Assembly: GCF_000234355.1 (NCBI RefSeq)
Contig: NZ_AGQV01000001.1
Coordinates: 248,001-312,000 of the forward strand
Direction of reading: 5' to 3'
Source of the DNA: Gluconobacter morbifer G707
GTDB taxonomy: Bacteria > Pseudomonadota > Alphaproteobacteria > Acetobacterales > Acetobacteraceae
DNA length: 64,000 nt
Below are positions 1-7,850 of the stretch, one piece after another; position 1 is the stretch's first letter, and each line of letters begins with the position of its first letter. The notes under the pieces were generated by a model that ran no database searches, had not been told where the DNA came from, and was given only the letters and a program-made list of their open reading frames with translations. Both the position numbers and the translations under genes were made by a program.

Positions 1-412
1 GCAGAAGAATTCCGAATGTGTTCATGGCTGCGTCATGCAACTGCGGATCTATCGTCTTGTCTGCGTCGGAACTGAACATCAGACGGTAAAGACCGGGATT
101 GCGGAGTGCAAACTCAATACAGGCCTGCGCTGTGACCATGAATTGCTCTCGCGTGGAAGACAGCTTCAGGGACATGGCCTCTGTCATGGTGTCTCCGAGC
201 CTGACGAAACCGGTCCGGGCCAGTTCCCGCAGCAGCATCTCGCGATCACGGAAGTGCTTGTAGGGGGCTGCGTGACTGACACCTGTTCGCCGTGCCACTT
301 CCCGTAGCGTGAAGGTCCAGTTCTGGTCTGCGGCCAGCATGGCAAGCGCCGTGTCGATCAGGGCGCGGCGGAGATCTCCGTGATGATAGGGGCGGTCCTT
401 GGTTTCACTCAT
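1..412 (-). CDS. TetR/AcrR family transcriptional regulator (3-prime end outside window)
   Basis: Reading down from the ATG at 412 gives a start MSETKDRPYHHGDLRRALID and then a helix-turn-helix (residues about 35-60, with TLREVARRTGVSHAAPYKHF), which is the classic TetR N-terminal DNA-binding domain. The middle (REQFMVTAQACIEFALRNP, then LYRLMF) is typical of the TetR ligand-binding half. About 137 residues are visible and the C-terminus runs off the left edge. It is divergent from the aldehyde dehydrogenase gene and the shared 100 bp carry a long inverted repeat, so it most likely represses itself and that gene. Family assignment is secure; ligand and target are inference. Confidence 0.88.
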   Translation of the reverse strand, partial: MSETKDRPYHHGDLRRALIDTALAMLAADQNWTFTLREVARRTGVSHAAPYKHFRDREMLLRELARTGFVRLGDTMTEAMSLKLSSTREQFMVTAQACIEFALRNPGLYRLMFSSDADKTIDPQLHDAAMNTFGILL

Positions 413-425
413 TCGTGAGGCCTAT

Positions 426-500
426 GTTTACAGAAGAAACTTTCATTGACACCGGATCGTCATGCTCCATATCCTGCCTGTACAAGTTTCTCCTGTAAAC
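426..500. promoter_or_regulatory. Divergent operator: 17-bp inverted repeat around a promoter
   Basis: GTTTACAGAAGAAACTT at 426-442 reappears on the other strand at 484-500 with one mismatch (16 of 17 identical). Between the arms, TTGACA at 446-451 and TATCCT at 470-475 (18-bp spacing) make a plausible promoter reading toward the aldehyde dehydrogenase. The right arm ends two bases before the gene's GGAGGA ribosome site. This is the layout expected for a TetR repressor controlling a divergent gene pair. The sites are seen; the binding is inferred. Confidence 0.7.
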
Positions 501-512
501 ATGGAGGACGCG

Positions 513-1919
513 ATGTCCGATGTTACTTCTGCTGATCTGCACCGTATTCTCGATCGCCAGCGCGATGCGTTCCTGCATGTTGGTCCACCCGATCTGAAGC
601 AGCGGCGCGGCGATCTGCGGCGTCTGAAAGCTGAAATCCTGAGGCGGCGGACTGACATCGTGCGCGCGCTGAAAACGGATTTCGGCCAGCGGTCGGAACG
701 GGAAAGTGCCATTGTGGAACTGATCCCGCTGGTGCAGTCGATCAATTACATGATTCGGCATGTGGGACACTGGATGAAGCCGGAACGTCGGCACGTCTCG
801 GCTTATTTCCAGTTCGGGCGCGCCTGGGTGCTCCGGCAGCCGGTGGGCGTTGTGGGGATTATTGCGCCTTGGAATTATCCGGTTTCTCTTGCTCTTGTCC
901 CGCTGGCGACGGCGATTGCCGCCGGCAACCGGGCCATGCTCAAACCGTCAGAATTCACACCGGCCACATCGGCGGTGATCGGCGAGATCGTTCAGGCCGT
1001 CTTTCCGGCGGAGCAGGTTTCCGTCGTCACGGGAGATGGCGAAGTGGGCTCCGCGTTCTCGGCTCTGCCTTTCGATCATATCCTGTTCACTGGCAGCACG
1101 GCGGTTGGAAAGAAGGTTGCTGAGGCGGCGGCGCGTAATCTGACGCCGGTTACGCTTGAACTGGGCGGGAAATCGCCTGTGGTGATCGAGCCCGGCTTTT
1201 CCATGCAGCGGGTGGCGGATCGCGTGGTGTTCGGCAAGCTGACCAATGCCGGGCAGACCTGCATCGCGCCCGATTATGTGCTGGTTCATGAAGACGACAG
1301 GGAGGCTTTTGCCGCTGCCTATCAGGAGGCTGTCAAAGCGCAGCATCCTGGTGGTTATGTGGGATCTTCTGATTATACGGCCATTCTTAATACGCATCAT
1401 TACGAGCGGCTGAGCGGTCTGATCGACAATGCCGAAGCACAGGGGGCGCAGGTTATCCGGCTGGGGAATGATTCACGCGAGGAGCATGTTCTGGCTCCCG
1501 TGCTGCTGCTGGATGTGACGTCGCAGATGACGGTGATGCAGGAGGAAATTTTCGGGCCTGTCCTGCCTGTGCTGACCTATCGGACACTGGATGAAGCGAT
1601 TGCCTTCATCAACGGACGTCCGCGTCCTCTGGCTCTGTATTATTTTGGCGATCACTGTTCTGAACGCGCCCGGGTTCTGACGCGCACGGTTTCAGGAAAC
1701 GTCACCATCAATGGCACCCTGCTGCACATTGCGCAGGATGATCTGCCGTTTGGTGGTGTGGGAGACAGCGGAATCGGGGCGTATCATGGGAAAGAGGGCT
1801 TTATGGCGCTCACGCATGCCCGTGGTGTGTACCGGCAGGGTCGTTTCAATGCGGCGACGCTGCTTCAGCCGCCATTTGGCAAGCTCACAGACGTCATTAC
1901 TGATCTGATCCTGCGCTGA
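513..1919 (+). CDS. NAD(P)-dependent aldehyde dehydrogenase (coniferyl-aldehyde-dehydrogenase-like)
   Basis: A 468-residue ALDH-superfamily enzyme that would oxidise an aldehyde to its carboxylic acid in the cytoplasm. The cofactor and active-site motifs are present: GIIAPWNYP, LKPSEFTPATS, FTGSTAVGKK, the general base Glu216 in LELGGKSP and the nucleophile Cys250 in NAGQTCIAP. The length and the missing N-terminal extension fit the shorter class-3-like/coniferyl aldehyde branch. I chose ATG 513 because GGAGGA lies five bases upstream; an in-frame ATG at 462 would put the operator inside the gene. Divergent from a tetR gene and probably induced by an aldehyde or aromatic compound. The true substrate cannot be read from sequence. 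Confidence 0.9.
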   Translation: MSDVTSADLHRILDRQRDAFLHVGPPDLKQRRGDLRRLKAEILRRRTDIVRALKTDFGQRSERESAIVELIPLVQSINYMIRHVGHWMKPERRHVSAYFQFGRAWVLRQPVGVVGIIAPWNYPVSLALVPLATAIAAGNRAMLKPSEFTPATSAVIGEIVQAVFPAEQVSVVTGDGEVGSAFSALPFDHILFTGSTAVGKKVAEAAARNLTPVTLELGGKSPVVIEPGFSMQRVADRVVFGKLTNAGQTCIAPDYVLVHEDDREAFAAAYQEAVKAQHPGGYVGSSDYTAILNTHHYERLSGLIDNAEAQGAQVIRLGNDSREEHVLAPVLLLDVTSQMTVMQEEIFGPVLPVLTYRTLDEAIAFINGRPRPLALYYFGDHCSERARVLTRTVSGNVTINGTLLHIAQDDLPFGGVGDSGIGAYHGKEGFMALTHARGVYRQGRFNAATLLQPPFGKLTDVITDLILR

Positions 1920-2440
1920 CGACGTGCGTTTGGCTCGGGTATTGCGTCGATGTGGAGTTTGCTGGGGGGTGATGGTGTTGTCGGCAGCCTGATACGCCGG
2001 GGAAATATTTCGAATGGTGATGCGCTGCGCCTGAAATGGCGTTGCGCGCGGCGGCTTTTTTTAGGCGTCGTATGGCGATGTTCTGCTTGGATAAGATATT
2101 TTATGCCGCAGGGTCACGGATGGCTATGTTTTGCGTAGATCATGATTGTGTTCTTGCTTTTTTGGGGGAGTGCTCGGGGTTGGCGCGCGGCAGTTTGTTT
2201 TTGTTTGCTCCCGTGGGGGCGGGGAGCAGGTTTTTACTTCGGGATTAGAGGCGCAATCGAGTGCGGCATCGGGGCGCTTGGTTTCAGCCGTATGGACGTC
2301 CTGCGCTCATGTCTGTGTGATCGCAGCTGCTGCATGTTCAGCGGCTGTCCCCCGCTAGTGCCTTGCCCGCGTCGGTAGTGACGCCCTTAGCTGAAGCGCT
2401 GGGAAAGGCGGACTGTCTGTAAAGCGGGAAGTTCTTAATT
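1920..2440. other. 521-bp stretch without a convincing gene
   Basis: The stretch is T/G-rich on the plus strand and unlike the neighbouring coding DNA. Its short open frames overlap one another, lack ribosome sites and resemble no family I know. It contains a diverged 48-bp-period duplication (2072-2146) and a hairpin TGCTCCC...GGGAGCA (2206-2228) followed by GG and five T, which could end transcription from the aldehyde dehydrogenase. It looks like decayed or spacer DNA. Confidence 0.6.
2072..2146 (+). repeat. Diverged tandem repeat, 48-bp period
   Basis: ATGGCGATGTTCTGCTTGGAT starting at 2072 is matched by ATGGCTATGTTTTGCGTAGAT starting at 2120, with 17 of 21 positions identical. The surrounding G/T-rich sequence also echoes itself (GCGCGCGGC followed by a T run near 2045 and again near 2183). 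This is an old local duplication inside the empty stretch and no function is apparent. Confidence 0.4.
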
Positions 2441-2644
2441 TCAGTTTTTCTTCAAAGCGGCTGGTTTGTGCGCGGCTTTTTTCCCGCTTTCCGTTTCTAC
2501 GAGATATTCCGGATTGGTTTTGGAGGCGGCGACGCGATGGCCTTTAATGACTGTTGGACGTGTAATCTTCTCGACAACATGTCCGTGTGCTTCGCCGCCA
2601 TGGCTCTTCCAGCTTACATCGTCGCCTTTTTTGAAGTTGGCCAT
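2441..2644 (-). CDS. DUF2945 / hypervirulence-associated TUDOR-domain protein
   Basis: A 67-residue protein beginning MANFKKGDDVSWKSHGGEAH, with the small beta-barrel pattern of DUF2945: a KKGDxVxW start, a GxVxxKI turn, KGHRVAASKTNPEYLVETE, and a Lys/Ala tail HKPAALKKN. Proteins of this family are small and cytoplasmic with unknown biochemical role. The start is supported by GGGAGGAAAAG directly before the ATG. It stands alone between an empty stretch and the convergently ending membrane-protein pair. Confidence 0.8.
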   Translation of the reverse strand: MANFKKGDDVSWKSHGGEAHGHVVEKITRPTVIKGHRVAASKTNPEYLVETESGKKAAHKPAALKKN

Positions 2645-2688
2645 CTTTTCCTCCCATCGGGTTGTTACGGCATTCAGTAATTCAATCC

Positions 2689-3174
2689 TTAACGTGTCTG
2701 GTCCTTGAGGCTGTCTTTTGTTGCGAGGATCAAAAGACCATATGCTGCCAGTAACTGAAGTGGACGCAGTCGCAGGAAAAAGGGTGGGAGGCGTCTTTGC
2801 TTTGCAAGATAGAGTTCTCCTGCCAAAGTCGCCAGCATTCCTGCCGGCGCATAACGTTTGAAAACATGATCTGGGGCCATGATCATGCTTAATCCGAAGA
2901 AGTGCAGACAGAGAAAGATGACTGGATCAGAAAGCTGGGGGCTTCGGGGATTGTAGAAGGAGGCGCCACGATGCACGCCGCCGAAGAAGCAGAACAGGGC
3001 ACCTGTCCAGACGCGTATGAAGCGCCGGATCAAGGGACGCGTCGAAACGGGGGCAATTTTAAGAACGATCCAGCAGACTGCCAGCATTGCCACTGCGGCC
3101 CAGCCGAGTAAGCCACCTTCAAGGGGCGTTCGGGGGGCTTCGGCTTCTGGTCCGTCATATAACCGTACGGTCAT
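2689..3174 (-). CDS. DUF3429-like inner-membrane protein
   Basis: About 161 residues with roughly four hydrophobic segments (near 20-40, 52-70, 85-103 and 140-158) and the sequence WTGALFCFFGGVHRG, resembling the GGxHWG signature of DUF3429 proteins. The ATG at 3174 overlaps the stop of the upstream gene as ATGA, so the two are translationally coupled; an earlier in-frame start at 3249 would overlap the neighbour heavily and is less likely. Inner-membrane location is inferred from hydrophobicity. Function unknown; the family call is tentative. Confidence 0.6.
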   Translation of the reverse strand: MTVRLYDGPEAEAPRTPLEGGLLGWAAVAMLAVCWIVLKIAPVSTRPLIRRFIRVWTGALFCFFGGVHRGASFYNPRSPQLSDPVIFLCLHFFGLSMIMAPDHVFKRYAPAGMLATLAGELYLAKQRRLPPFFLRLRPLQLLAAYGLLILATKDSLKDQTR

Positions 3175-3623
3175 TGCTCGGTGCTTTCCGGGGAGCCGGA
3201 CAGGGCTCCTGCGGACATACCCAAAACCATTGCGAGATAAATCAGGCACATTTCCGGCTTTGAAAACACCAGTTCCCAGCCAGGGGTAAAGCGTTTGGGT
3301 GTTGCCTTGTAATCGACCAGAGCCGATACGGGCCCAAGAGCGAGCGTCGCCAGAAGGCCTCGGACTGACCAGAACTTGCCGCCCAGTGCTCTGTTGTAAA
3401 ACCAGGCCCAGAAATAGACTGCGCCTGCGTTGGTTGCTGCACCAACGGCAGAATGTTTCAGATCAAGGGCCTGAACTTTGGCTGCATCGTCTCCGTAGAG
3501 CCAGTGCGCTGTGCAGTTGATCCCCGGCGCGCCCTGCTGACTACGGCGCCGGCTCAGCAGATATGCTGCTCCGGTGGAGGTGATGGTGCCGTAAAGCGTA
3601 ATCTTCAGAAGACGTGACAGCAT
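3171..3623 (-). CDS. Conserved membrane protein of unknown function
   Basis: 150 residues with a hydrophobic N-terminal helix (about 5-25) and two or three more membrane segments. Recognisable stretches are INCTAHWLYGDDAA and AVYFWAWFYNRAL, a pattern I associate with small uncharacterised membrane proteins, possibly YagU-like, without certainty. It is the first gene of a two-gene unit with the DUF3429-like gene (ATGA overlap at 3171-3174), so the two products probably act together. No strong ribosome site is visible before ATG 3623. Confidence 0.6.
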   Translation of the reverse strand: MLSRLLKITLYGTITSTGAAYLLSRRRSQQGAPGINCTAHWLYGDDAAKVQALDLKHSAVGAATNAGAVYFWAWFYNRALGGKFWSVRGLLATLALGPVSALVDYKATPKRFTPGWELVFSKPEMCLIYLAMVLGMSAGALSGSPESTEQ

Positions 3624-3989
3624 AATGGATACTTGCCCGGAAATGCGTTTGTTCAGGCCGCCCGCGTTTTTTGCAGAGAGGCTGTTGATAATTAAAACGC
3701 GCGGTTCTTCTCAGGTTTCCCTTAATGGCTCGCGCCCGGTTCCGGATTCATTGTTTTAAGGAAATCTGATTCAGGCTCTTTGAGGACGCTGAAGATAAGC
3801 GACCTGTACGGGCTGACGGGCTGACGGGCGACGAGATGGATCGTCTGTACTCTTTTTTCCGAGGAGCCATTGCGTCCCAGAGAGGTTTTTCCCTGCCCAC
3901 AACAGATCCAGCGGTCTGCTGTGGGGTTTGCAGCGACTGCCTTGACCCCGACACCGGAAGATGCTCGCCTTTGCCGATAGAAAGGCAAA
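3624..3989. other. 366-bp stretch without a recognised gene
   Basis: Short frames on both strands overlap and none resembles a known family. A small direct repeat, GCTGACGGGCTGACGGGC, lies near 3810. It sits between an intact gene pair and a disrupted gene and may be the left part of the decayed island that ends at tRNA-Glu. Confidence 0.5.
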
Positions 3990-4655
3990 ATGATGCATGA
4001 CCAAGAAGCTGAGGATATATGCCGGGGTGTCTATATCGACACTAGAAATTACTATCGTCAGTGCGAAGAAAGCCTTGGCAAAGATGCCCTTGGTTTTCGC
4101 ATCCTGTATGGCCCTCCTTTAGTCAATGCGCCGTTTCTGTTTCTTGGGTATCAGCCGGGAGGTCGAGCCATTGACTGCGCCGAGCATCACGAAACATGGC
4201 CGGAGACTTGTGATTATGCGACCCAGAACTGGCCGCTTGCCAAGCAGGTGAGGACAATATGGGGAGCGGATGTCGTGGCCCGCTGTACGGGGCTCAATGC
4301 CATCTTCTTCCGGGCACCAAGTATTGCTGCATGGCGTCGGATTGCAAAGCCACTCAGAGAAAACCTTGAGATTTTCAGTCGCCATAATGCGGAGCGCATT
4401 GTGCGTGCCCTTCGGCCGGAATGTCTAATTGTCATCGGTCTGAGAACATTCGACTGGCTGACATAGGGCGAACCATCTCTCTATGGAGAAAAAGGCCGGG
4501 TGCTTGCGCGTAAAGGGGCCCTTTGGGGATGTATGGCGATAGGAACCGTTCATCTCAGCGGTTCTCGGATAAGCCGGGAAGATCGCGAACGCCTGAGGGC
4601 GTACTTCGCCACGTTCCAGACACCACCAAGGATGCAGGAAGGATGCGCTCCATAG
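3990..4655 (+). pseudogene. Uracil-DNA-glycosylase-like gene interrupted by an in-frame amber codon
   Basis: One reading frame runs from ATG 3990 to a TAG at 4653-4655, broken only by a TAG at 4464-4466 (codon 159 of 222). The part before the stop contains FLFLGYQPGG and, near the break, PECLIVIGLRTFDWL. The part after it continues sensibly with GTVHLSGSRISREDRERL. A glycine/proline nucleotide-binding loop, a hydrophobic strand ending IG, then H-x-S-G-S-R before a helix is the pattern of uracil-DNA-glycosylase-fold proteins, so one protein has been cut. A single CAG-to-TAG change would explain it. Exact family uncertain. It lies beside an integrase remnant, consistent with island decay. Confidence 0.6.
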
Positions 4656-4660
4656 GATGC

Positions 4661-4897
4661 TATCCTTTGAGCCCGTACGACTTGCAAAAGACCGCAGCGC
4701 AGCGACTGGCGGAAGCTGGCTGCTCGACTCACGAAATCGCGTCGATAACGAGCCATACCGTGCTTGCGGAGGTGGAGAGATATACCCGCGCCGTCGGGCA
4801 AAAGCGGCTTGCGCGTGAGGTGATGCGGAAAATGTCAAATGAAACCGGGGGACTGTCAAACCGTCTAAATAAACGACGGTTTTCTGCGATTTCTTAA
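4661..4897 (+). pseudogene. C-terminal remnant of a tyrosine recombinase (integrase)
   Basis: The frame reads YPLSPYDLQKTAAQRLAEAG, then CSTHEIASITSH, then VERYTRAVGQKRLA. This matches the last catalytic box of phage/island integrases, normally P-H-x-L-R-K-T, then G-H, then the nucleophilic Tyr in RYT. The first His is Tyr and the Arg is Gln, so two active-site residues are lost, and everything upstream of this box is missing. It ends 7 bp from the CCA end of tRNA-Glu, the usual landing site for such elements. A dead scar of an integrated island. Confidence 0.75.
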
Positions 4898-4903
4898 AGC
4901 CAG

Positions 4904-4979
4904 TGGCGTCCCGTACGGGATTCGAACCCGTGTTGCCGCCGTGAAAGGGCGGTGTCCTAGGCCTCTAGACGAACGGGAC
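4904..4979 (-). tRNA. tRNA-Glu (anticodon UUC)
   Basis: The minus strand folds as a complete cloverleaf: acceptor GTCCCGT pairing with ACGGGAC, anticodon stem CCGCC/GGCGG around loop CTTTCAC (anticodon TTC), T-arm with GGTTCGAATCC, discriminator G and an encoded CCA at 4904-4906. Its 3-prime end abuts the integrase remnant, suggesting use as an attachment site. Confidence 0.95.
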
Positions 4980-5020
4980 TGGAGGCGTGAGCGGGTGTAT
5001 AGGTGGCCGTGCTGTTAGCG

Positions 5021-6823
5021 TCAAGCGCTTGCGGCGTCAGAAATGAAAAAAGTCAGACTTTTTCTTTCCTGCCATGTTTCCGCGCGCAGGGTTCCGGCAA
5101 CATGCAGCAACGGCATGGTCCGGTCTTCCAGCAGGGCGGCGAAGGGTTTGTCCGCTGCGCGGAAGATCAGACCTTTCAGGCGGGTTCCGCCATCCTCGCC
5201 CTGCAGCAGCACGCGGAGCGTGTTGCCATCCTTGCCGATCCTGTCGCTTTTTACGCAGCGGACATTGCTGACGGCCAGAACGGGTTCCGGATTTCCGGGG
5301 CCGAATGGCTCCAGACGGGAGAGCTGTTCGGCCACTTCGACCGATGCGCCCCGGAGCGTCATGATGCCATCCAGACGGAGGGCTTCCTGTGGCGGCAGGG
5401 CCCGGGCATCCGCGAGGCGTTCGTCCAGCCAGGCATGGAAATCGTCTGCCCTTTCGGCGGCCAGGGAGAAACCGGCCGCCATGGCGTGACCACCGCCCGT
5501 GAGGAGGAGGCCGGCCTGTCGGGCCGCGATGATGGCTGTTCCGAGATCGATCCCCGGGACGGAACGCCCGGAGCCCTTGATGATGCCGTCTGTCAGGGCG
5601 CCGACAAGGGCGGGGCGGTTGAAGCGTTCCTTCAGCCGTCCTGCCACGATGCCGACGACGCCGGGATGCCAGGATTCTCCATGGAGGAAAATGACTCCAT
5701 GGCTGGCTTCGAGCTGCTGTTCCGCCTGCTGCATGGCGACGTCGAGGATTGTGCTTTCGACCGTCTGACGTTGACGGTTGACGCGGTCCAGCTCCTCGGC
5801 CAGTGCGCGGGCTTCCACGACATCATCCGACAGCAGAAGGCGCAGTCCCAGATCCGCTTTTGCGATCCGGCCTCCCGCATTGATGCGTGGGCCTAGTGCG
5901 AACCCGCAGGACATGGCGCTGGCGTCGTCTTTGACGCCGGCAACGGATGACAGCGTGGCCAGACCGAGACGCTCGCCCCGGCTCATGACGCGGAGGCCCT
6001 GCATGACCAGCGCGCGGTTCAGGCCGGTGAGGGGCATGACATCGCAGATCGTGGCGAGGGCTGTCAGGTCCAGGCGCTTGAGGAGGTCTGGCGGGGTGCG
6101 GCCGTCCGTGAACCAGCCTTCCCGACGCAGGACTCGCAGGGTGGCCACCATAGTCAGGAACGCCACTGCGGTTGCGCAGAGGTCGCCCAGACCGGAGGTG
6201 CAGTCCAGACGGTTCGGGTTGACGGTGATGGTGTTGGGGAGGGCTGCGCCATCCGGTTTGTGATGGTCAAGGACAATGATGTCCGTTTGGTCGGCCGCGC
6301 CGTTCAGGATGTCGATGGCTGCCGTGCCGCAGTCGATGCAGACCAGTAGCGTTGCGCCTTCGGAGACCAGTTTTTCGAGAGCTGCGGTGTTGGGGCCATA
6401 TCCTTCGGTAATGCGGTCGGGGATATGTGTTTTGACCGTGCAGCCGAATTCCCGGAGCGTATGGCAGACGAGGGCGGTCCCGCAGGCGCCGTCCACGTCA
6501 TAATCCCCGAACAGGCCGACATGCTCCTGGTTGCGAACGGCCTGTGCCAGACGTTCCGCGGCGCGGTCCATGTCCTGCAGGCAGGACGGATCGGGCATGG
6601 CGTCACGGAGGCGGGGGTCAAGAAAGGAGGCGGCCTCCTGAGGGAGGACGACGCCCCGTGCGGCGAGGATACGGGCCAGAAGTTCCGGAATTGCCGCCTG
6701 TTGCGCCAGTTTCAGCACGAGGCGGTTATCGGCTTCAGCCAGTCGGGGATCGCGCCATTCCCAGCGTCTGTTTCCTGCGCTCCGGCTGACGCCGAGAACA
6801 GGGGCCGTATCGTCGTCTAACAT
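5021..6823 (-). CDS. recJ: Single-stranded-DNA-specific exonuclease RecJ
   Basis: A 600-residue RecJ, a 5-prime-to-3-prime single-strand exonuclease acting in RecF-type recombination and mismatch repair. The DHH phosphoesterase motifs are intact: GDYDVDG at about 106-112, IDCGT near 163-167 and LDHHKPDG with the DHH at 186-188, followed by NPN. The DHHA1 region GRSVPGIDLG and GGGHAMAAGFSL are also present. I start at ATG 6823 (ACGGAG upstream), because the frame open to 7255 lies inside glpX. It is the last gene of alaC-hom-glpX-recJ, with 25 bp after glpX. No SOS site is seen in front of it. Confidence 0.95.
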   Translation of the reverse strand: MLDDDTAPVLGVSRSAGNRRWEWRDPRLAEADNRLVLKLAQQAAIPELLARILAARGVVLPQEAASFLDPRLRDAMPDPSCLQDMDRAAERLAQAVRNQEHVGLFGDYDVDGACGTALVCHTLREFGCTVKTHIPDRITEGYGPNTAALEKLVSEGATLLVCIDCGTAAIDILNGAADQTDIIVLDHHKPDGAALPNTITVNPNRLDCTSGLGDLCATAVAFLTMVATLRVLRREGWFTDGRTPPDLLKRLDLTALATICDVMPLTGLNRALVMQGLRVMSRGERLGLATLSSVAGVKDDASAMSCGFALGPRINAGGRIAKADLGLRLLLSDDVVEARALAEELDRVNRQRQTVESTILDVAMQQAEQQLEASHGVIFLHGESWHPGVVGIVAGRLKERFNRPALVGALTDGIIKGSGRSVPGIDLGTAIIAARQAGLLLTGGGHAMAAGFSLAAERADDFHAWLDERLADARALPPQEALRLDGIMTLRGASVEVAEQLSRLEPFGPGNPEPVLAVSNVRCVKSDRIGKDGNTLRVLLQGEDGGTRLKGLIFRAADKPFAALLEDRTMPLLHVAGTLRAETWQERKSLTFFISDAASA

Positions 6824-6848
6824 GCGTCTCCGTTCAGGGAGGAGCCTG

Positions 6849-7850
6849 TCAGGTCGGCTCCTGTGTGCGTGTCGTGAAGTCGTGGTGGCTTTCGATATAG
6901 CGTACCGTACCCGATTTGGAACGCATGACGATGGAGTTTGTGATGGCGCGGTTGGGGCCGAGGCGCCGGACGCCATCGAGCAGGCTGCCGGCCGTAACGC
7001 CTGTGGCCGAGAACAGCACATGCCCGGATGCCAGGTCATACAGGCCGAGCTTGCGGGACGGATCGAGACCCTCCGCCATGGAGCGGGCGCGCTCGCGCTG
7101 TCCGTCGTCCTCGAAGAGCAGGCGGCCCTGCATCTGGCCCTTGACGCAGCGCACGGCGGCGGCGGCCAGCACGCCTTCGGGCGCGCCGCCGCTGCCGGCG
7201 TAGATGTCCACGTCACTGTCATCAATACAGGCGGCGATGGCAGCGGCCACGTCACCGTCGCTCAGGAGCTGGACGCGCGCACCGGCTTCGCGGGCCTGGG
7301 CGATCATTTCCTCATGGCGTTCACGGTCCAGCGCGCAGAGCACCAGTTCGGAAATGTCCTTGTTCTTCGCCTTTGCGAGCTGGCGCAGATTGGTGGCGAT
7401 CGTGTTGTCCAGATCCACCACGCCTTCCGGCAGGTCCGGACCGACCACGATCTTTTCCATGTAGATGTCCGGTGCGTGCAGGAACTTGCCGCGCTCGGCC
7501 AGCGCCACGACGGTCAGGGCGTTGGGCAGGCTCTTGGCGCAGAGGTTCGTCCCTTCAAGCGGGTCGACGGCGATGTCCATTGCCGGACCGCCGGAGCCGA
7601 CTTTCTCGCCGATATAGAGCATCGGCGCTTCGTCCATTTCGCCTTCGCCGATAACGACGGTTCCATCAATGGCGACCGTATCGAAAGCGGCGCGCATGGC
7701 CTGTACGGCTGCGCCGTCCGCCTCGTTCTTGAGGCCACGTCCCGTCCAGCGGGACGAGGCGATGGCGGCGGCTTCGGTGACGCGGACAAGCTCCAGGGCC
7801 AGGTTGCGGTCAGTGACGCGGTAGGGAAGGGTATGCTGGGGGTCGATCAC
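6849..7850 (-). CDS. glpX: Class II fructose-1,6-bisphosphatase
   Basis: A 333-residue GlpX enzyme that dephosphorylates fructose-1,6-bisphosphate to fructose-6-phosphate in gluconeogenesis and pentose-phosphate cycling. Family motifs are present: ASSRWTGRG near the N-terminus, VVIGEGEMDEAPML and VDPLEGTN, which carry the metal-binding acidic residues, and the C-terminal GVTAGSLLDGVRR. The ATG at 7850 overlaps the hom stop (ATGA), giving tight coupling to homoserine dehydrogenase. Acetic acid bacteria rely on the pentose-phosphate route, where this step matters. Confidence 0.95.
   Translation of the reverse strand: MIDPQHTLPYRVTDRNLALELVRVTEAAAIASSRWTGRGLKNEADGAAVQAMRAAFDTVAIDGTVVIGEGEMDEAPMLYIGEKVGSGGPAMDIAVDPLEGTNLCAKSLPNALTVVALAERGKFLHAPDIYMEKIVVGPDLPEGVVDLDNTIATNLRQLAKAKNKDISELVLCALDRERHEEMIAQAREAGARVQLLSDGDVAAAIAACIDDSDVDIYAGSGGAPEGVLAAAAVRCVKGQMQGRLLFEDDGQRERARSMAEGLDPSRKLGLYDLASGHVLFSATGVTAGSLLDGVRRLGPNRAITNSIVMRSKSGTVRYIESHHDFTTRTQEPT

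Noticed and set aside
6824-7255. N-terminal extension of RecJ
   Set aside because: The frame stays open upstream of 6823, but the stretch lies in glpX, is Arg/Pro/Ser-rich and has no RecJ similarity; ATG 6823 fits the family.
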